DNA of 12,857 nt from Bryobacterales bacterium (GCA_903970295.1 CAJCHQ010000115.1:1-12857), one strand, 5' to 3'; shown: positions 1 to 7,346, counted from the first letter of the stretch. Notes: generated by a model not told the origin, from the sequence alone. A program made the numbers and translations.

Positions 1-98
1 CGTGGGCCGTGCAAGTGACAGTGATGGTTGCGCTGATGTGCATTCTCACTATTTTCAGTCCTGACAGCAGTCCCAAATTCATCTATTTCCAATTCTAA
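1..98 (+). CDS. MBOAT-family O-acyltransferase, C-terminal end (partial)
   Basis: The reading frame is open from the first complete codon at base 3 to the TAA at 96-98, leaving 31 residues. They form a hydrophobic segment (VTVMVALMCILTIF) followed by FSPDSSPKFIYFQF and the stop. A last membrane helix ending in a short tail with F-I-Y-F-x-F is the typical C-terminus of bacterial membrane-bound O-acyltransferases of the AlgI/DltB type. Those proteins carry an acyl group (acetyl or D-alanyl) through the membrane to an extracytoplasmic acceptor. The catalytic His region would lie upstream, outside the window, so the substrate cannot be judged. The next gene begins 4 bases after the stop and encodes an SGNH-like protein, the usual MBOAT partner class, which supports the call. 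The family call rests on a short tail plus context. Confidence 0.75.
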   Translation, partial: WAVQVTVMVALMCILTIFSPDSSPKFIYFQF

Positions 99-102
99 AA
101 TC

Positions 103-1416
103 GTGGAAAAACAGTCAGCGCCAACAACCAGTCCCGTAAGGAAGGGACTTGCGGAGCCGACAGCGCAAGTGCAAAACTGCACGAATTCGAGACCTGCAGT
201 CGGCCCACCGCATTGGAAAAAATTCCTGACAAGCCGCACTTTTGCGGCTTTGTTATCATTTGCCCTCGTCAACCTGATCTGGTCACAATCCAGATTTGGA
301 CTCTTGCGGCCCGACGATTTCTCGTTCTACACCTGGACCGGCTGTGCTATTGCCAATTATTTGGGCAACCAACGTGCCAAGGCGAACATCCTCTTTCTAG
401 GCTCATCGCTTGTACTTGAACCGCTGGGAAGCACCGACTCGGATTTCTTCAATCATGAGATCGATGCCCCCCGGCACAACCGCAGTTTCTATTTCGAAAA
501 ACTTCTGAAAGACCGCACCGGCAAACAGTTTACGACATTCAATTTTTCCCTCCCCGGTGAAATGCCATCCGACGGTTTTTTAATCACCAAATTTTTGCTC
601 AAAGGAGAGAAAAAACCCGACGTCATTGTTTGCGGCGTCGGCCCGCGCGATTTCATGGATAATCTCTTGCCCAGTCCGCTGGCCACTGACCCATTCTTGT
701 GGCTCTCGCGCTTCGGTGATTACAACGATCATATTGCCGCCATCGCTCCCGATTGGCAACAGCGTTTTAACTACGAATTGGGCCGCTTGGTTTTTACTTA
801 CGGCAATAAGAACGATCTCTCGACTCATGCAGAGCGAAAATTTACCGCCATGCTCGATGCCCTAGCACCTTGTCCGGGACCACCGGCCGGCATTGCCGTG
901 CGGCGCAAAATTCTGCCCGAATATCGTCCATTCGAATGCGGCGTCGACGAATGCATGTTCCGCCCTTACGTCGATCGCCCGCGTCCGGCTTTTGTCGATA
1001 ATTTGGTCGAGTACAAAAAGCGCTACAAACAATTGAAGTGGGATACCTTCCTTTCCCAAATGAGCTTTCTTTCGCAGAGCATGGAAATTGCTCGGCAACG
1101 CGGCATCCGATTCGTCGTCGTTTCGATGCCGATCACCGACCTCAATCGCCAATTGCTGGGCGAATTCCCGGAAGAAGTCTACAAGCGCACAATCGCCGTA
1201 GTGGCCAAATCAAAAGGCGCAACTTTTATCGATCTTGATGGTAGCGGCCAATTCAAACTTACGGATTTTGAAGATACCGTGCACCTGCACTCAGGCGGTG
1301 GCCGCAAAATGCTGCAAATTTTGGCAGACAAGTTGGTGCAAGAAAAGCCGCTCCAACAAGCATTAAAACTGAGTAAACCGCTGAAGCTCGCCTCGCGCAA
1401 GGAATCCTTGTTATGA
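103..1416 (+). CDS. Membrane-anchored SGNH-hydrolase-like protein, copy 1 (DltD/AlgJ/AlgX-like partner of MBOAT)
   Basis: This 437-residue protein has a polar N-terminus (1-40), one membrane helix (about 46-62) and a long domain probably outside the cytoplasmic membrane. The domain carries SGNH-type landmarks: a strand plus nucleophile elbow FLGSS (98-102), the block NFSLPGEMPSD (147-157), a PRDF motif (181-184), EYKKRY (303-308), a strand ending in SMP (341-343) and a C-terminal D-T-V-H (391-394) matching the SGNH DxxH dyad. In DltD and AlgJ/AlgX families such domains pass an acyl group received via the MBOAT to a cell-wall or exopolysaccharide acceptor. That role here is inferred from motifs and position. 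The start is GTG at 103, 4 bases after the upstream stop, with no clear Shine-Dalgarno, so translation is probably coupled. This start places GSS and PRDF at exactly the same residue numbers as in copy 2, which supports it. The gene overlaps copy 2 by ATGA. Confidence 0.8.
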   Translation: MEKQSAPTTSPVRKGLAEPTAQVQNCTNSRPAVGPPHWKKFLTSRTFAALLSFALVNLIWSQSRFGLLRPDDFSFYTWTGCAIANYLGNQRAKANILFLGSSLVLEPLGSTDSDFFNHEIDAPRHNRSFYFEKLLKDRTGKQFTTFNFSLPGEMPSDGFLITKFLLKGEKKPDVIVCGVGPRDFMDNLLPSPLATDPFLWLSRFGDYNDHIAAIAPDWQQRFNYELGRLVFTYGNKNDLSTHAERKFTAMLDALAPCPGPPAGIAVRRKILPEYRPFECGVDECMFRPYVDRPRPAFVDNLVEYKKRYKQLKWDTFLSQMSFLSQSMEIARQRGIRFVVVSMPITDLNRQLLGEFPEEVYKRTIAVVAKSKGATFIDLDGSGQFKLTDFEDTVHLHSGGGRKMLQILADKLVQEKPLQQALKLSKPLKLASRKESLL

Positions 1417-2753
1417 CAGCGAGCAGCAAAACCTCGAGCAAGGCCAAGAATCCGTCTGGCGTTCAAACCGCCTCTATGAACATGCTCTACACGCCAAGCC
1501 CAGCCGAGAGCGCCTCAGCCGCCGCGTCGCACCCGCTGAGAAAGAGCGTCTTCCTGATTTCTTTTGCGGCATTTCTGGCGGTGAACATAATTTTGACCTT
1601 CACCGAACCTTACTCATTCGATCCGTATAAGTTTTTGTATAAAGGCTGGGCCTGGTGGACGATCGATTGCCTCAGGCATGAAAAAGAGACTCACAATGTG
1701 GCTTTGATGGGCTCTTCGTTAATGGTCAGCGCAGTAGCCGGATGCGATGCCAATTTCTTGAATAAACCATTGGATTTGACTGCTTACCATAAAGCATCTT
1801 ATCTGGATAAACTGCTTGCCACCAAATTCGGTGGCGAATTCGATACCTACAATCTTTCCGCCCCCGGACAGATGCCCTCAGACGCGTACCTGACTTTGCA
1901 AGCCATGGTCAACACCGAGCATCGTCCTGACGCCGTCATCTACGGCATTGCTCCGCGAGACTTTTTCGACAGCTTTCTTTCCAGCCCGACTGACACCGAA
2001 CCATTCAAATATTTGAAACGTGTCGTCAATACAGATGACGTCGCCAGCGGTCTCTATCGTTCACCCATACCGCATCTGGACTGGCTCCTTCAGAAAAATC
2101 TATACTTCTACACTTATTCGCTCGACTTGCAAATGGGTCTGCGTCATAATTTGCGCAAGCTCATAGCGGTGATCGTACCGCAGCCGCAGACCAACACTCC
2201 CTTCACCTGGTATGACCGAAAAAAACTGCTGCCCACCTATTTGGCCGGCGAGTATGCTCCCGGTTGTATGGTCGCCGGCACACTCACCCGGGCACAGGCG
2301 AGCAAGCAATATGTAGACAATTCAGCCGAATATCGAGAGCGCTATAAAAAACCCGAGCCGCATATTTACCAGACTCAGTTATATTTTTTGCGCAAAATCG
2401 CCGCCTACTGCCGACGTGAAAAAATCAAACTGGTTTTAGTCAACATGCCGCTGACAGAATTGAACATCAGCATGCTCAAGCCTGAAGCTCATACCATGTA
2501 CCTCAAGACGATTGAAAACTTCGGTGTCGATCAAGGCATTGCCACTTTCGATTTGTGCGATACGCAAGCTTTCAAGCAAGAAGATTTCCACGATACAGTC
2601 CATATGAATGCATTCGGTGGCAAGAAGTTTTTCGAGCGACTGGCCAATGTCTTGGCCGCAAATCCTGGCACCGCGAAAGCTTTCAAACTCTCCGGAGCAG
2701 AATTGGCTGAACACACAGCCCTCGCCACTTCCGGTAAAGGAGGCGTCAACTAA
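1413..2753 (+). CDS. Membrane-anchored SGNH-hydrolase-like protein, copy 2
   Basis: This 446-residue paralog of the preceding gene has the same layout: a Ser/Ala-rich cytoplasmic N-terminus (1-44), one membrane helix (about 45-62), LMGSS (98-102), NLSAPGQMPSD (147-157), PRDF (181-184), EYRERY (306-311), NMP (344-346) and the terminal D-T-V-H (394-397) followed by a Gly-Gly pair. The spacing from N-terminus to GSS and PRDF is identical to copy 1. The ATG at 1413 overlaps the upstream TGA (ATGA), typical of translational coupling. A later in-frame ATG pair at residues 22 and 24 is possible but would break the match to copy 1. The presumed role is O-acyl transfer or acceptor handling with the MBOAT. 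Family assignment at motif level is reasonably firm. The substrate and any difference in specificity from copies 1 and 3 are unknown. Confidence 0.8.
   Translation: MTASSKTSSKAKNPSGVQTASMNMLYTPSPAESASAAASHPLRKSVFLISFAAFLAVNIILTFTEPYSFDPYKFLYKGWAWWTIDCLRHEKETHNVALMGSSLMVSAVAGCDANFLNKPLDLTAYHKASYLDKLLATKFGGEFDTYNLSAPGQMPSDAYLTLQAMVNTEHRPDAVIYGIAPRDFFDSFLSSPTDTEPFKYLKRVVNTDDVASGLYRSPIPHLDWLLQKNLYFYTYSLDLQMGLRHNLRKLIAVIVPQPQTNTPFTWYDRKKLLPTYLAGEYAPGCMVAGTLTRAQASKQYVDNSAEYRERYKKPEPHIYQTQLYFLRKIAAYCRREKIKLVLVNMPLTELNISMLKPEAHTMYLKTIENFGVDQGIATFDLCDTQAFKQEDFHDTVHMNAFGGKKFFERLANVLAANPGTAKAFKLSGAELAEHTALATSGKGGVN
2736..2743 (+). promoter_or_regulatory. Strong Shine-Dalgarno for SGNH copy 3
   Basis: AAAGGAGG lies inside the last codons of copy 2, 9 bases before the ATG at 2753. 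It is a near-perfect match to the 16S rRNA tail and fixes the start of copy 3. Copies 1 and 2 have nothing comparable and seem to depend on coupling. Confidence 0.8.
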
Positions 2754-4042
2754 TGGCTCTTCCCGATATCGCCAATAAGCACATTCGCCACGCTTTTTTC
2801 GTGGCACTGGCACTCTTTTTGGCACTGAATGCGGTGCTGGCCACGCGCGTACCACTGCAGACTCAAACACTGGATGAAAAAGTAATCCAGTCCAGTGACA
2901 ACGAAAAACGCATGCAAGGCCCGTGGCCGTTCTGGATCAGCAGAGCCTATCTCATGCGCGAGAAATCGCCTGATATTGTGGTTTTCGGCAGTTCGCAAAT
3001 GGGCTCAGCGACATTCAGCGCCGACGCCAGGAATCTGCACAAGAATCTAGACTGCGCTACGCACCGCAGGCTCGCTACTCTCGAACAGGAGCTGTATAAA
3101 CGCACTGGGCAGAATTTCGATACGTTCAATTTTGCCATGGGCGGCTCTATGGTTTCGGACGCTTTAATGCTCTCTCGAGCCCTGCTCACTGATCGCCACA
3201 AGCCCAGTCTGGTTGTGATCGGTATCAATCCCCGAGATTTCATTGACAATGACCTGCCCGCTTTGAGCGCTACCGATTCGTTCAAGTATATGCTGCCCTA
3301 CGTCAAACTCGGGGAGCTTGATCACGCGGCCTTTCCCGATTACTTCGCACATCTGGATTGGGTGATCGACCAGTACGTGCCGCTCAAGCGCATTCGTTTA
3401 GATCTGCAATCTGAATTGGCCAAGCAAGTGGCAACAGTTTTTCCGGACAGCAAAGGGGCGATCATCAGAGACGACCTGAAAATCTCCCTCAAGGCGGACA
3501 AACGTTTTTTGCAAACCATCTCAGGCTCGATTGGCGACATCAAGCAAGGCGAGTGGGTGGTGCCCTGGTTTGTCCCTGATGCCTACATGGATAACACCAA
3601 AGAATATTTGCATCGTTACCACAATCCGCACGCTCCAATTTATGCTTGCGAACAAAAGTTCTTTCGCGCATTTCTCGCCGACATGCGCGCCAAGAATGTC
3701 CCGGTTCTGGTGGTGGGAATGCCCAGTCAGCCCTGCAATCGAGTGCTTTTGCCAGACACTTTCTGGACGGAATTCCGCGGCTTCGTCCTCAGCTCGTGCA
3801 ACGATTATGGTGCCAGCTTCTGCGATTTAACCGATGGTTCGCAATTCGAGAAGCGAGACTACCTGGACACAGTGCATCTCAACGCCTATGGCGGCGACAA
3901 ATTATTCGCCAGTATCGCCCAAGCGATCACCAAGAGCCCGAAATTGGCCAGTCTGACCTTGCTCAGAAACAAAGCTGGTTCTGAGCAATCGCTTGATCCA
4001 GAAAAGGTTGGGACCTCGGCCACTGTCGGCAGCTGGCACTGA
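2753..4042 (+). CDS. Membrane-anchored SGNH-hydrolase-like protein, copy 3
   Basis: The third paralog has 429 residues and a much shorter cytoplasmic N-terminus: the membrane helix is already at about 13-30. The landmarks are VFGSS (77-81), NFAMGGSMVSD (126-136), PRDF (160-163), EYLHRY (284-289), GMP (322-324) and D-T-V-H (372-375). The middle block has lost the Pro-Gly of copies 1 and 2 (MGG instead of PGE or PGQ), so this copy is the more divergent. The start ATG at 2753 shares one base with the upstream TAA (TAATG) and is preceded by a strong Shine-Dalgarno. It may therefore be made at a higher or more independent rate than its coupled neighbours. Like the others it probably acts on the outer face of the cytoplasmic membrane with the upstream MBOAT. 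The exact reaction is inferred, not shown. Confidence 0.8.
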   Translation: MALPDIANKHIRHAFFVALALFLALNAVLATRVPLQTQTLDEKVIQSSDNEKRMQGPWPFWISRAYLMREKSPDIVVFGSSQMGSATFSADARNLHKNLDCATHRRLATLEQELYKRTGQNFDTFNFAMGGSMVSDALMLSRALLTDRHKPSLVVIGINPRDFIDNDLPALSATDSFKYMLPYVKLGELDHAAFPDYFAHLDWVIDQYVPLKRIRLDLQSELAKQVATVFPDSKGAIIRDDLKISLKADKRFLQTISGSIGDIKQGEWVVPWFVPDAYMDNTKEYLHRYHNPHAPIYACEQKFFRAFLADMRAKNVPVLVVGMPSQPCNRVLLPDTFWTEFRGFVLSSCNDYGASFCDLTDGSQFEKRDYLDTVHLNAYGGDKLFASIAQAITKSPKLASLTLLRNKAGSEQSLDPEKVGTSATVGSWH

Positions 4043-4045
4043 GCG

Positions 4046-5533
4046 ATGAAAGCATTCAGCCCCAAAATTCTGCACAAGGGGCTGGCGTTGGTTATTATCC
4101 CCTTCTTTTTCAATGCGATCTGGTTCTGGTTGCTTGCGGACTCTCTGGCTCGCACAGCCCAACTGGCTGATCTCGAGCGCAAGCAAAATACACTGCTGGA
4201 ACACTTGCATGCCACCACGCAACTTTTCATCGAAGCATCGGGAGCGCTCGTGTCCTACGCTCTTACCAATCGCAACCAGTACAAAGTGCAGGCTCGTGAT
4301 ACGGTAAATCGTTATCGTGCCGAGGCAGATTATGTGCTCCGCAATTCGACCCTGAGCACAGCGCAAAAGGCCTGTCTGACTGCAATCCGGAACTCATTAG
4401 ATGACCAGCTCAAAGATTTAGTCGACATGTCACACCCACCGGAAGAAAGCACGTTTTCTGAAGCAGGCACCCTGGCTTTTCTGGCAACTAAAAGAACGGC
4501 CACCAAAAATTTATTGATGCAGGCCAATCAGAGGAGCGTAGAGATATTTGAAGCCGTCGAACGCGAGAAAAGTGACCTCAATCAGCTGCGCTTAGCTACC
4601 GATCGCTCGCGGGCAGCGGTGAACGAGATTGTCACCAGAGGCTTCTTGTTCAACTTCGTTCTGGCAGTGGTTCTGGTTTCGCTCTTCATCAAAGACATTT
4701 CGCAAAGACTTTCGGTGCTGGTGCAAAATGCCCAAAAGCTGCCGAAGCGCATCCCCCTGGAAAAACCGGTCGCAGGCAATGATGAACTTTCTTACCTGGA
4801 TGAGGCCATGCATAAAGCCTCGGAAGATTTGCAAAAAGCCTTCGAATTTCGCTCTTCATTGATGCAGATGGTGGCTCACGATTTACGCAGTCCCATTGCC
4901 GCGGCACAGGTATCTCTGGAGCTTTTGGCAGACAGCGAGGACAATCAACTCAGCCAGGACGGAACTGCTCATCTAGAGCGCGTGCAATCGATTAACGGTA
5001 CTCTGTTAGCGATGATCAACGATCTGCTCACAATCGATTCTTTGGAATTGGGCAAGCTGGAACTGGTACTAGCGCCGGTGCGAATCAAAACTCTAGCCGA
5101 TGAAACGATTGGCACATTCGAAGCGATTGCGAAAGCGAGAAGAATTCGCGTTTCCAACCTCTGCGGTGATGAGAATATTCGGGCGGATGGGAAACGGATC
5201 ATTCAGGTTTTGAATAATTTTCTCGCAAACGCCCTGAAGTTTTCGCCCTCTGATACAGAAATCAAATTCAAAACAGAACGGCGAGGCAGTTATGTCGTCG
5301 TCTCGGTTGTCGACCAGGGCAAAGGCATGGCGGCAGCGACCAGAGACCGCGTCTTCGACAAATTCTATCGAGCGGCAGAGGATCGAAGCACCGATGGTTT
5401 CGGACTGGGCCTTGCCATCTGCAAATTGATCGTCACATCTCATGGCGGCACTGTCGGAGTCGAAAGCACACTCGGTCAAGGCTCGCGTTTCTGGTTCAGC
5501 CTCATGGAAGACGTATCTACCCGACAAACTTAG
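4046..5533 (+). CDS. Two-transmembrane sensor histidine kinase
   Basis: This 495-residue protein has a membrane helix at about 10-32, a sensor region of about 165 residues, a second helix at about 200-216, a HAMP-like linker, then a histidine kinase core. The H-box is MVAHDLRSPI with phosphoacceptor His278. The ATP-binding domain shows an N-box (NNFLANALKFSP, 390-401), G1 (DQGKGM, 423-428), an F-box (FDKFYRA, 437-443) and G2 (GFGLGLAI, 451-458), so all catalytic motifs are intact. The helical sensor region, rich in charged residues, resembles CHASE3-type or four-helix periplasmic sensors, but the ligand cannot be named. There is no receiver domain and no response regulator gene beside it, so its partner is encoded elsewhere. 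It starts 3 bases after SGNH copy 3 with no clear ribosome site, implying cotranscription with the acylation genes. Its stop faces the convergent minus-strand gene 16 bases away. Confidence 0.93.
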   Translation: MKAFSPKILHKGLALVIIPFFFNAIWFWLLADSLARTAQLADLERKQNTLLEHLHATTQLFIEASGALVSYALTNRNQYKVQARDTVNRYRAEADYVLRNSTLSTAQKACLTAIRNSLDDQLKDLVDMSHPPEESTFSEAGTLAFLATKRTATKNLLMQANQRSVEIFEAVEREKSDLNQLRLATDRSRAAVNEIVTRGFLFNFVLAVVLVSLFIKDISQRLSVLVQNAQKLPKRIPLEKPVAGNDELSYLDEAMHKASEDLQKAFEFRSSLMQMVAHDLRSPIAAAQVSLELLADSEDNQLSQDGTAHLERVQSINGTLLAMINDLLTIDSLELGKLELVLAPVRIKTLADETIGTFEAIAKARRIRVSNLCGDENIRADGKRIIQVLNNFLANALKFSPSDTEIKFKTERRGSYVVVSVVDQGKGMAAATRDRVFDKFYRAAEDRSTDGFGLGLAICKLIVTSHGGTVGVESTLGQGSRFWFSLMEDVSTRQT

Positions 5534-5549
5534 GTGGCAGACTGATAAC

Positions 5550-6992
5550 TCACAGGTCAGAGGCAAAAGTCTTCTGCTGTTTGGCCTTTATCATTCGCTC
5601 GAAAACATAGACAACATCCTCGCGATGCCAAACATCAAGCAAAGACTCGCTAACGTTTGGGGGCCAGCTCGGGTCCTCTCCGAAAACTTTGTCATCGAAT
5701 TCTTGCATGGCGATGTCGAAAAATCGATGAGCTGCTACAGGGTTCGGATTCTTCTTGGTCTCGAGCAAAGCAATCTTGTAGGCCCGAGGCACCAGAGCAT
5801 CTTTGCTCTTGTCTACAGCCTCGTCGATAACAACCATCGCCTCCTTTTCTCTGCCCATGTCAGTCAGCATGCGGGCCAACTTCAAGTCGACACGGAAACT
5901 CTTACTGGTCGAACCGCGCGCTTTCCGGATGCTGATGAGCGCCTGCTCGCGATCGCCGAGACGCCACAACGTGTCGGCGCGCAATTGCATGATACCAGCC
6001 TTGGTATTGTCGGTATCGAGCAATTTGCGAGTAACCCAGGAAAATGGGGCCGGGTGGAAGAACATCGAATCGGCTTCTTCGAAATCAGACTTCGCTAAGG
6101 CCATATTTCGTGGCTCTTGAGTGGAGTAGAGCTCAGCCAAATAATAATGTTTGAGAATTTCCAAATAGTCGAAAGTAGCAAAACCGACATCCATGAAAAA
6201 CGCTAGAAAAAAGACTGATACTATCAGCAGTACCGCACTCGATCCGGGAGGATCATTTTTCGCCACTTGCTTTTGCAAGCGTGGATTAAATTGGCATTGG
6301 GGGTTTTCCCTTTGCAGCAAACGAACGAACTCCTGTTGATCGGCTTTGGCAGCCACGCCAAATGGCAGCTTGAAAAGTAAGAAAGGTGGATTCTGATCCA
6401 CTTGCTTTTTTCCATCGGCGATCAGAGTCGCTGAACCACTGACCAGTCGCGAGCGCAAAAGCAAATTGCCAAAGAAGGTCAGCTCGGCACTGTCAATCGC
6501 CTTCCAGACGACGCGCTTCTGGCCAAAACGCAACGATCTTTCGAAACCGACTTCGTTCGTCAAAATCCATCGGCGATAGACAACAGGCGGCAAACCATTC
6601 AACAAGGGAGCGAAAATTTGGCAGCCCCGCGGGCTTTCCAGCCACTGCAGAAGTCCGTGCGCAAGGAGGAGCGCGAACAAAGAAGCCGGTGCGCCCCACG
6701 GCAGTAAATTAATGGCAAACCAATCTTTGTCAGCATAGAGAAACAGAAAAAGGACCTCGAACAAAATGAAAGCCGAACTGATGGCCAGAAAAGATTGATG
6801 CGACAAAGTCGTATGAAACTGACGCGCAGTTGTCGATGAAGCTGGCTCTGCCTTGGTGGCCCAACCAGACGCTTGCGCCCTAGCCCGAGATGCGGGTGCC
6901 TGAGGTGCAGCCTGAACCTCAGCCTGAACCTCAGGCTGAACCTCAGGCTGGGTTGCAGCCTCCTGGTCAATGGGCGATTGCGAGTATTCCAT
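5550..6992 (-). CDS. Membrane protein with PH-like segment and C-terminal TPR-like repeats, function unknown
   Basis: The protein has 480 residues. Residues 1-60 are low complexity with tandem PEVQ/AEVQ units and many Ala and Gln. Two hydrophobic helices follow (about 68-86 and 94-114), then a soluble stretch (about 138-225). This contains RRWILTNEVGFERSL and VVWKAIDSAEL, a pattern like bacterial PH (DUF304-type) domains. A third helix (about 252-270) leads to a helical C-terminus with TPR-like pairs: LRADTLWRLGDREQALISIR (337-356) and LARMLTDMGREKEAMVVIDE (372-391). TPRs usually bind partner proteins, so a scaffold role is plausible but unproven. The ATG at 6992 has no good Shine-Dalgarno, and the exact N-terminus is less certain than the rest. 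The gene lies between the acylation block and the pilus block on the opposite strand, so it is not in either operon. I do not recognise a named family. Confidence 0.75.
   Translation of the reverse strand: MEYSQSPIDQEAATQPEVQPEVQAEVQAAPQAPASRARAQASGWATKAEPASSTTARQFHTTLSHQSFLAISSAFILFEVLFLFLYADKDWFAINLLPWGAPASLFALLLAHGLLQWLESPRGCQIFAPLLNGLPPVVYRRWILTNEVGFERSLRFGQKRVVWKAIDSAELTFFGNLLLRSRLVSGSATLIADGKKQVDQNPPFLLFKLPFGVAAKADQQEFVRLLQRENPQCQFNPRLQKQVAKNDPPGSSAVLLIVSVFFLAFFMDVGFATFDYLEILKHYYLAELYSTQEPRNMALAKSDFEEADSMFFHPAPFSWVTRKLLDTDNTKAGIMQLRADTLWRLGDREQALISIRKARGSTSKSFRVDLKLARMLTDMGREKEAMVVIDEAVDKSKDALVPRAYKIALLETKKNPNPVAAHRFFDIAMQEFDDKVFGEDPSWPPNVSESLLDVWHREDVVYVFERMIKAKQQKTFASDL
6911..6946 (-). 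repeat. 12-bp tandem repeat (three units) coding PEVQ/PEVQ/AEVQ
   Basis: On the plus strand the units are cctgaacctcag, cctgaacctcag and gctgaacctcag, followed by a partial gctg. Read on the minus strand each unit codes for Pro/Ala-Glu-Val-Gln in the N-terminus of the membrane TPR-like protein. The repeat is a multiple of three, so changes in copy number would lengthen or shorten the tail without a frameshift. Confidence 0.85.
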
Positions 6993-7029
6993 GGGCGTAA
7001 GCTGAGCGGTATATCCAGCAGCCTACAAC

Positions 7030-7043
7030 AAACCGAGCGGTTT
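7030..7043. other. Perfect palindrome AAACCGAGCGGTTT
   Basis: A 6+6 palindrome with a two-base centre lies 38 bases upstream of the minus-strand membrane protein start. It could be an operator half-site pair or fold as a 5-bp hairpin in that gene's leader. On the plus strand it is followed by one more T, but it is too short and weak to be a good terminator. Confidence 0.25.
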
Positions 7044-7222
7044 TACACAGGGGATATATCGAACGCACCACATTCGATGGCGTTTGATTAAAAAGCCCGA
7101 CATATGAGCCTTGAGGAGCCCAAGCAAGAAGAGATGCATTATTATGTAAGCATGGGGACTCAGGCAGGCTTTGGTTATTCTGGAATCTAATTGGCAAAAA
7201 ACGTTTGGGAGTGTGCTCTGTC

Positions 7223-7237
7223 GGGCACAAATATTGC
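7223..7237 (+). promoter_or_regulatory. Possible sigma-54 (-24/-12) promoter
   Basis: GGGCACAAATATTGC matches the RpoN consensus TGGCACG-N4-TTGC at 9 of the 11 defined positions, with the GG and GC elements at the required spacing. Transcription would start near 7249, giving a leader of about 100 bases. Pilus genes are sigma-54 dependent in some proteobacteria. A match this good has a chance of roughly one in ten over this region. The related sequence before pilB lacks the TTGC part, so the call is weak. Confidence 0.25.
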
Positions 7238-7241
7238 GGCT

Positions 7242-7257
7242 CGCCAGCCTTCTGGCG
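7242..7257 (+). other. Hairpin CGCCAG-CCTT-CTGGCG in leader A
   Basis: A perfect 6-bp stem with a 4-base loop. An alternative longer fold pairs TTGCG (7234-7238) with CGCAA (7256-7260) outside a CCAG/CTGG inner stem, leaving a 5-base bulge. No T-run follows on either strand, so it is not an ordinary intrinsic terminator. Confidence 0.5.
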
Positions 7258-7339
7258 CAAATAAACAGACAGATTATCAGACCTAACGGGATGTAGTCTC
7301 GAGAGCGACCGGTTAAAAGTGCTCAAGACAGGAGCATGG

Positions 7340-7346
7340 AAGGTGA
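7340..7346 (+). promoter_or_regulatory. Shine-Dalgarno for the truncated pilB paralog
   Basis: AAGGTGA lies 5 bases before the ATG at 7352 and supports that start. It places the conserved KEIGDLLVDNG block at the same distance from the N-terminus as in the full PilB. Confidence 0.6.

Larger units (their letters stand above)
7222..7312 (+). promoter_or_regulatory. Structured leader of the truncated pilB paralog (copy A of a shared leader)
   Basis: In order the region has CGGGCACAAATATTG (7222-7236), a hairpin (7242-7257), TAACGG (7284-7289) and GAGAGCGACCGG (7301-7312), then 39 bases to the start codon. The same elements in the same order occur before the full pilB gene at 8391-8481. Between them 12 of 15 bases of the first element and 11 of 12 of the last agree. 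This suggests a common origin and perhaps a conserved cis-acting RNA or promoter. I do not match it to a known riboswitch. Confidence 0.4.

Noticed and set aside
3902..4366. A 154-codon minus-strand frame across the SGNH copy 3/kinase junction
   Set aside because: It is antisense to two genes with strong motif support and has no domain signal. The same applies to similar frames at 2436-2870, 5093-5566 and 9550-10014.
5442..6098. A 218-codon plus-strand open frame antisense to the membrane TPR-like gene
   Set aside because: It overlaps the kinase end and lies wholly opposite a gene with clear membrane helices and TPR-like repeats. Its translation shows no recognisable domain.
7111..7145. A sigma-70 promoter with TTGAGG and TATTAT
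   Set aside because: The spacer is 23 bases, well outside the usual 16-18, so the pair is not credible.
7104..7190. A 28-codon plus-strand ORF beginning MSLEEPKQEE
   Set aside because: It has no Shine-Dalgarno and no known match that I can name, and it is too short to stand on composition alone. Conservation in relatives or ribosome profiling would be needed to revive it.
7200..7320. A GEMM-type c-di-GMP riboswitch before the pilus block
   Set aside because: GGGCA-n-AAA and GGCGCAAA recall parts of the GEMM core, but the conserved order of core blocks and the receptor loop are not present. At most this is an unrelated structured leader.
6967..7326. A 119-codon minus-strand frame covering much of the intergenic region
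   Set aside because: It overlaps the start of the membrane protein gene in another frame, has no ribosome site and reads as low-quality protein. It also runs across the structured leader.
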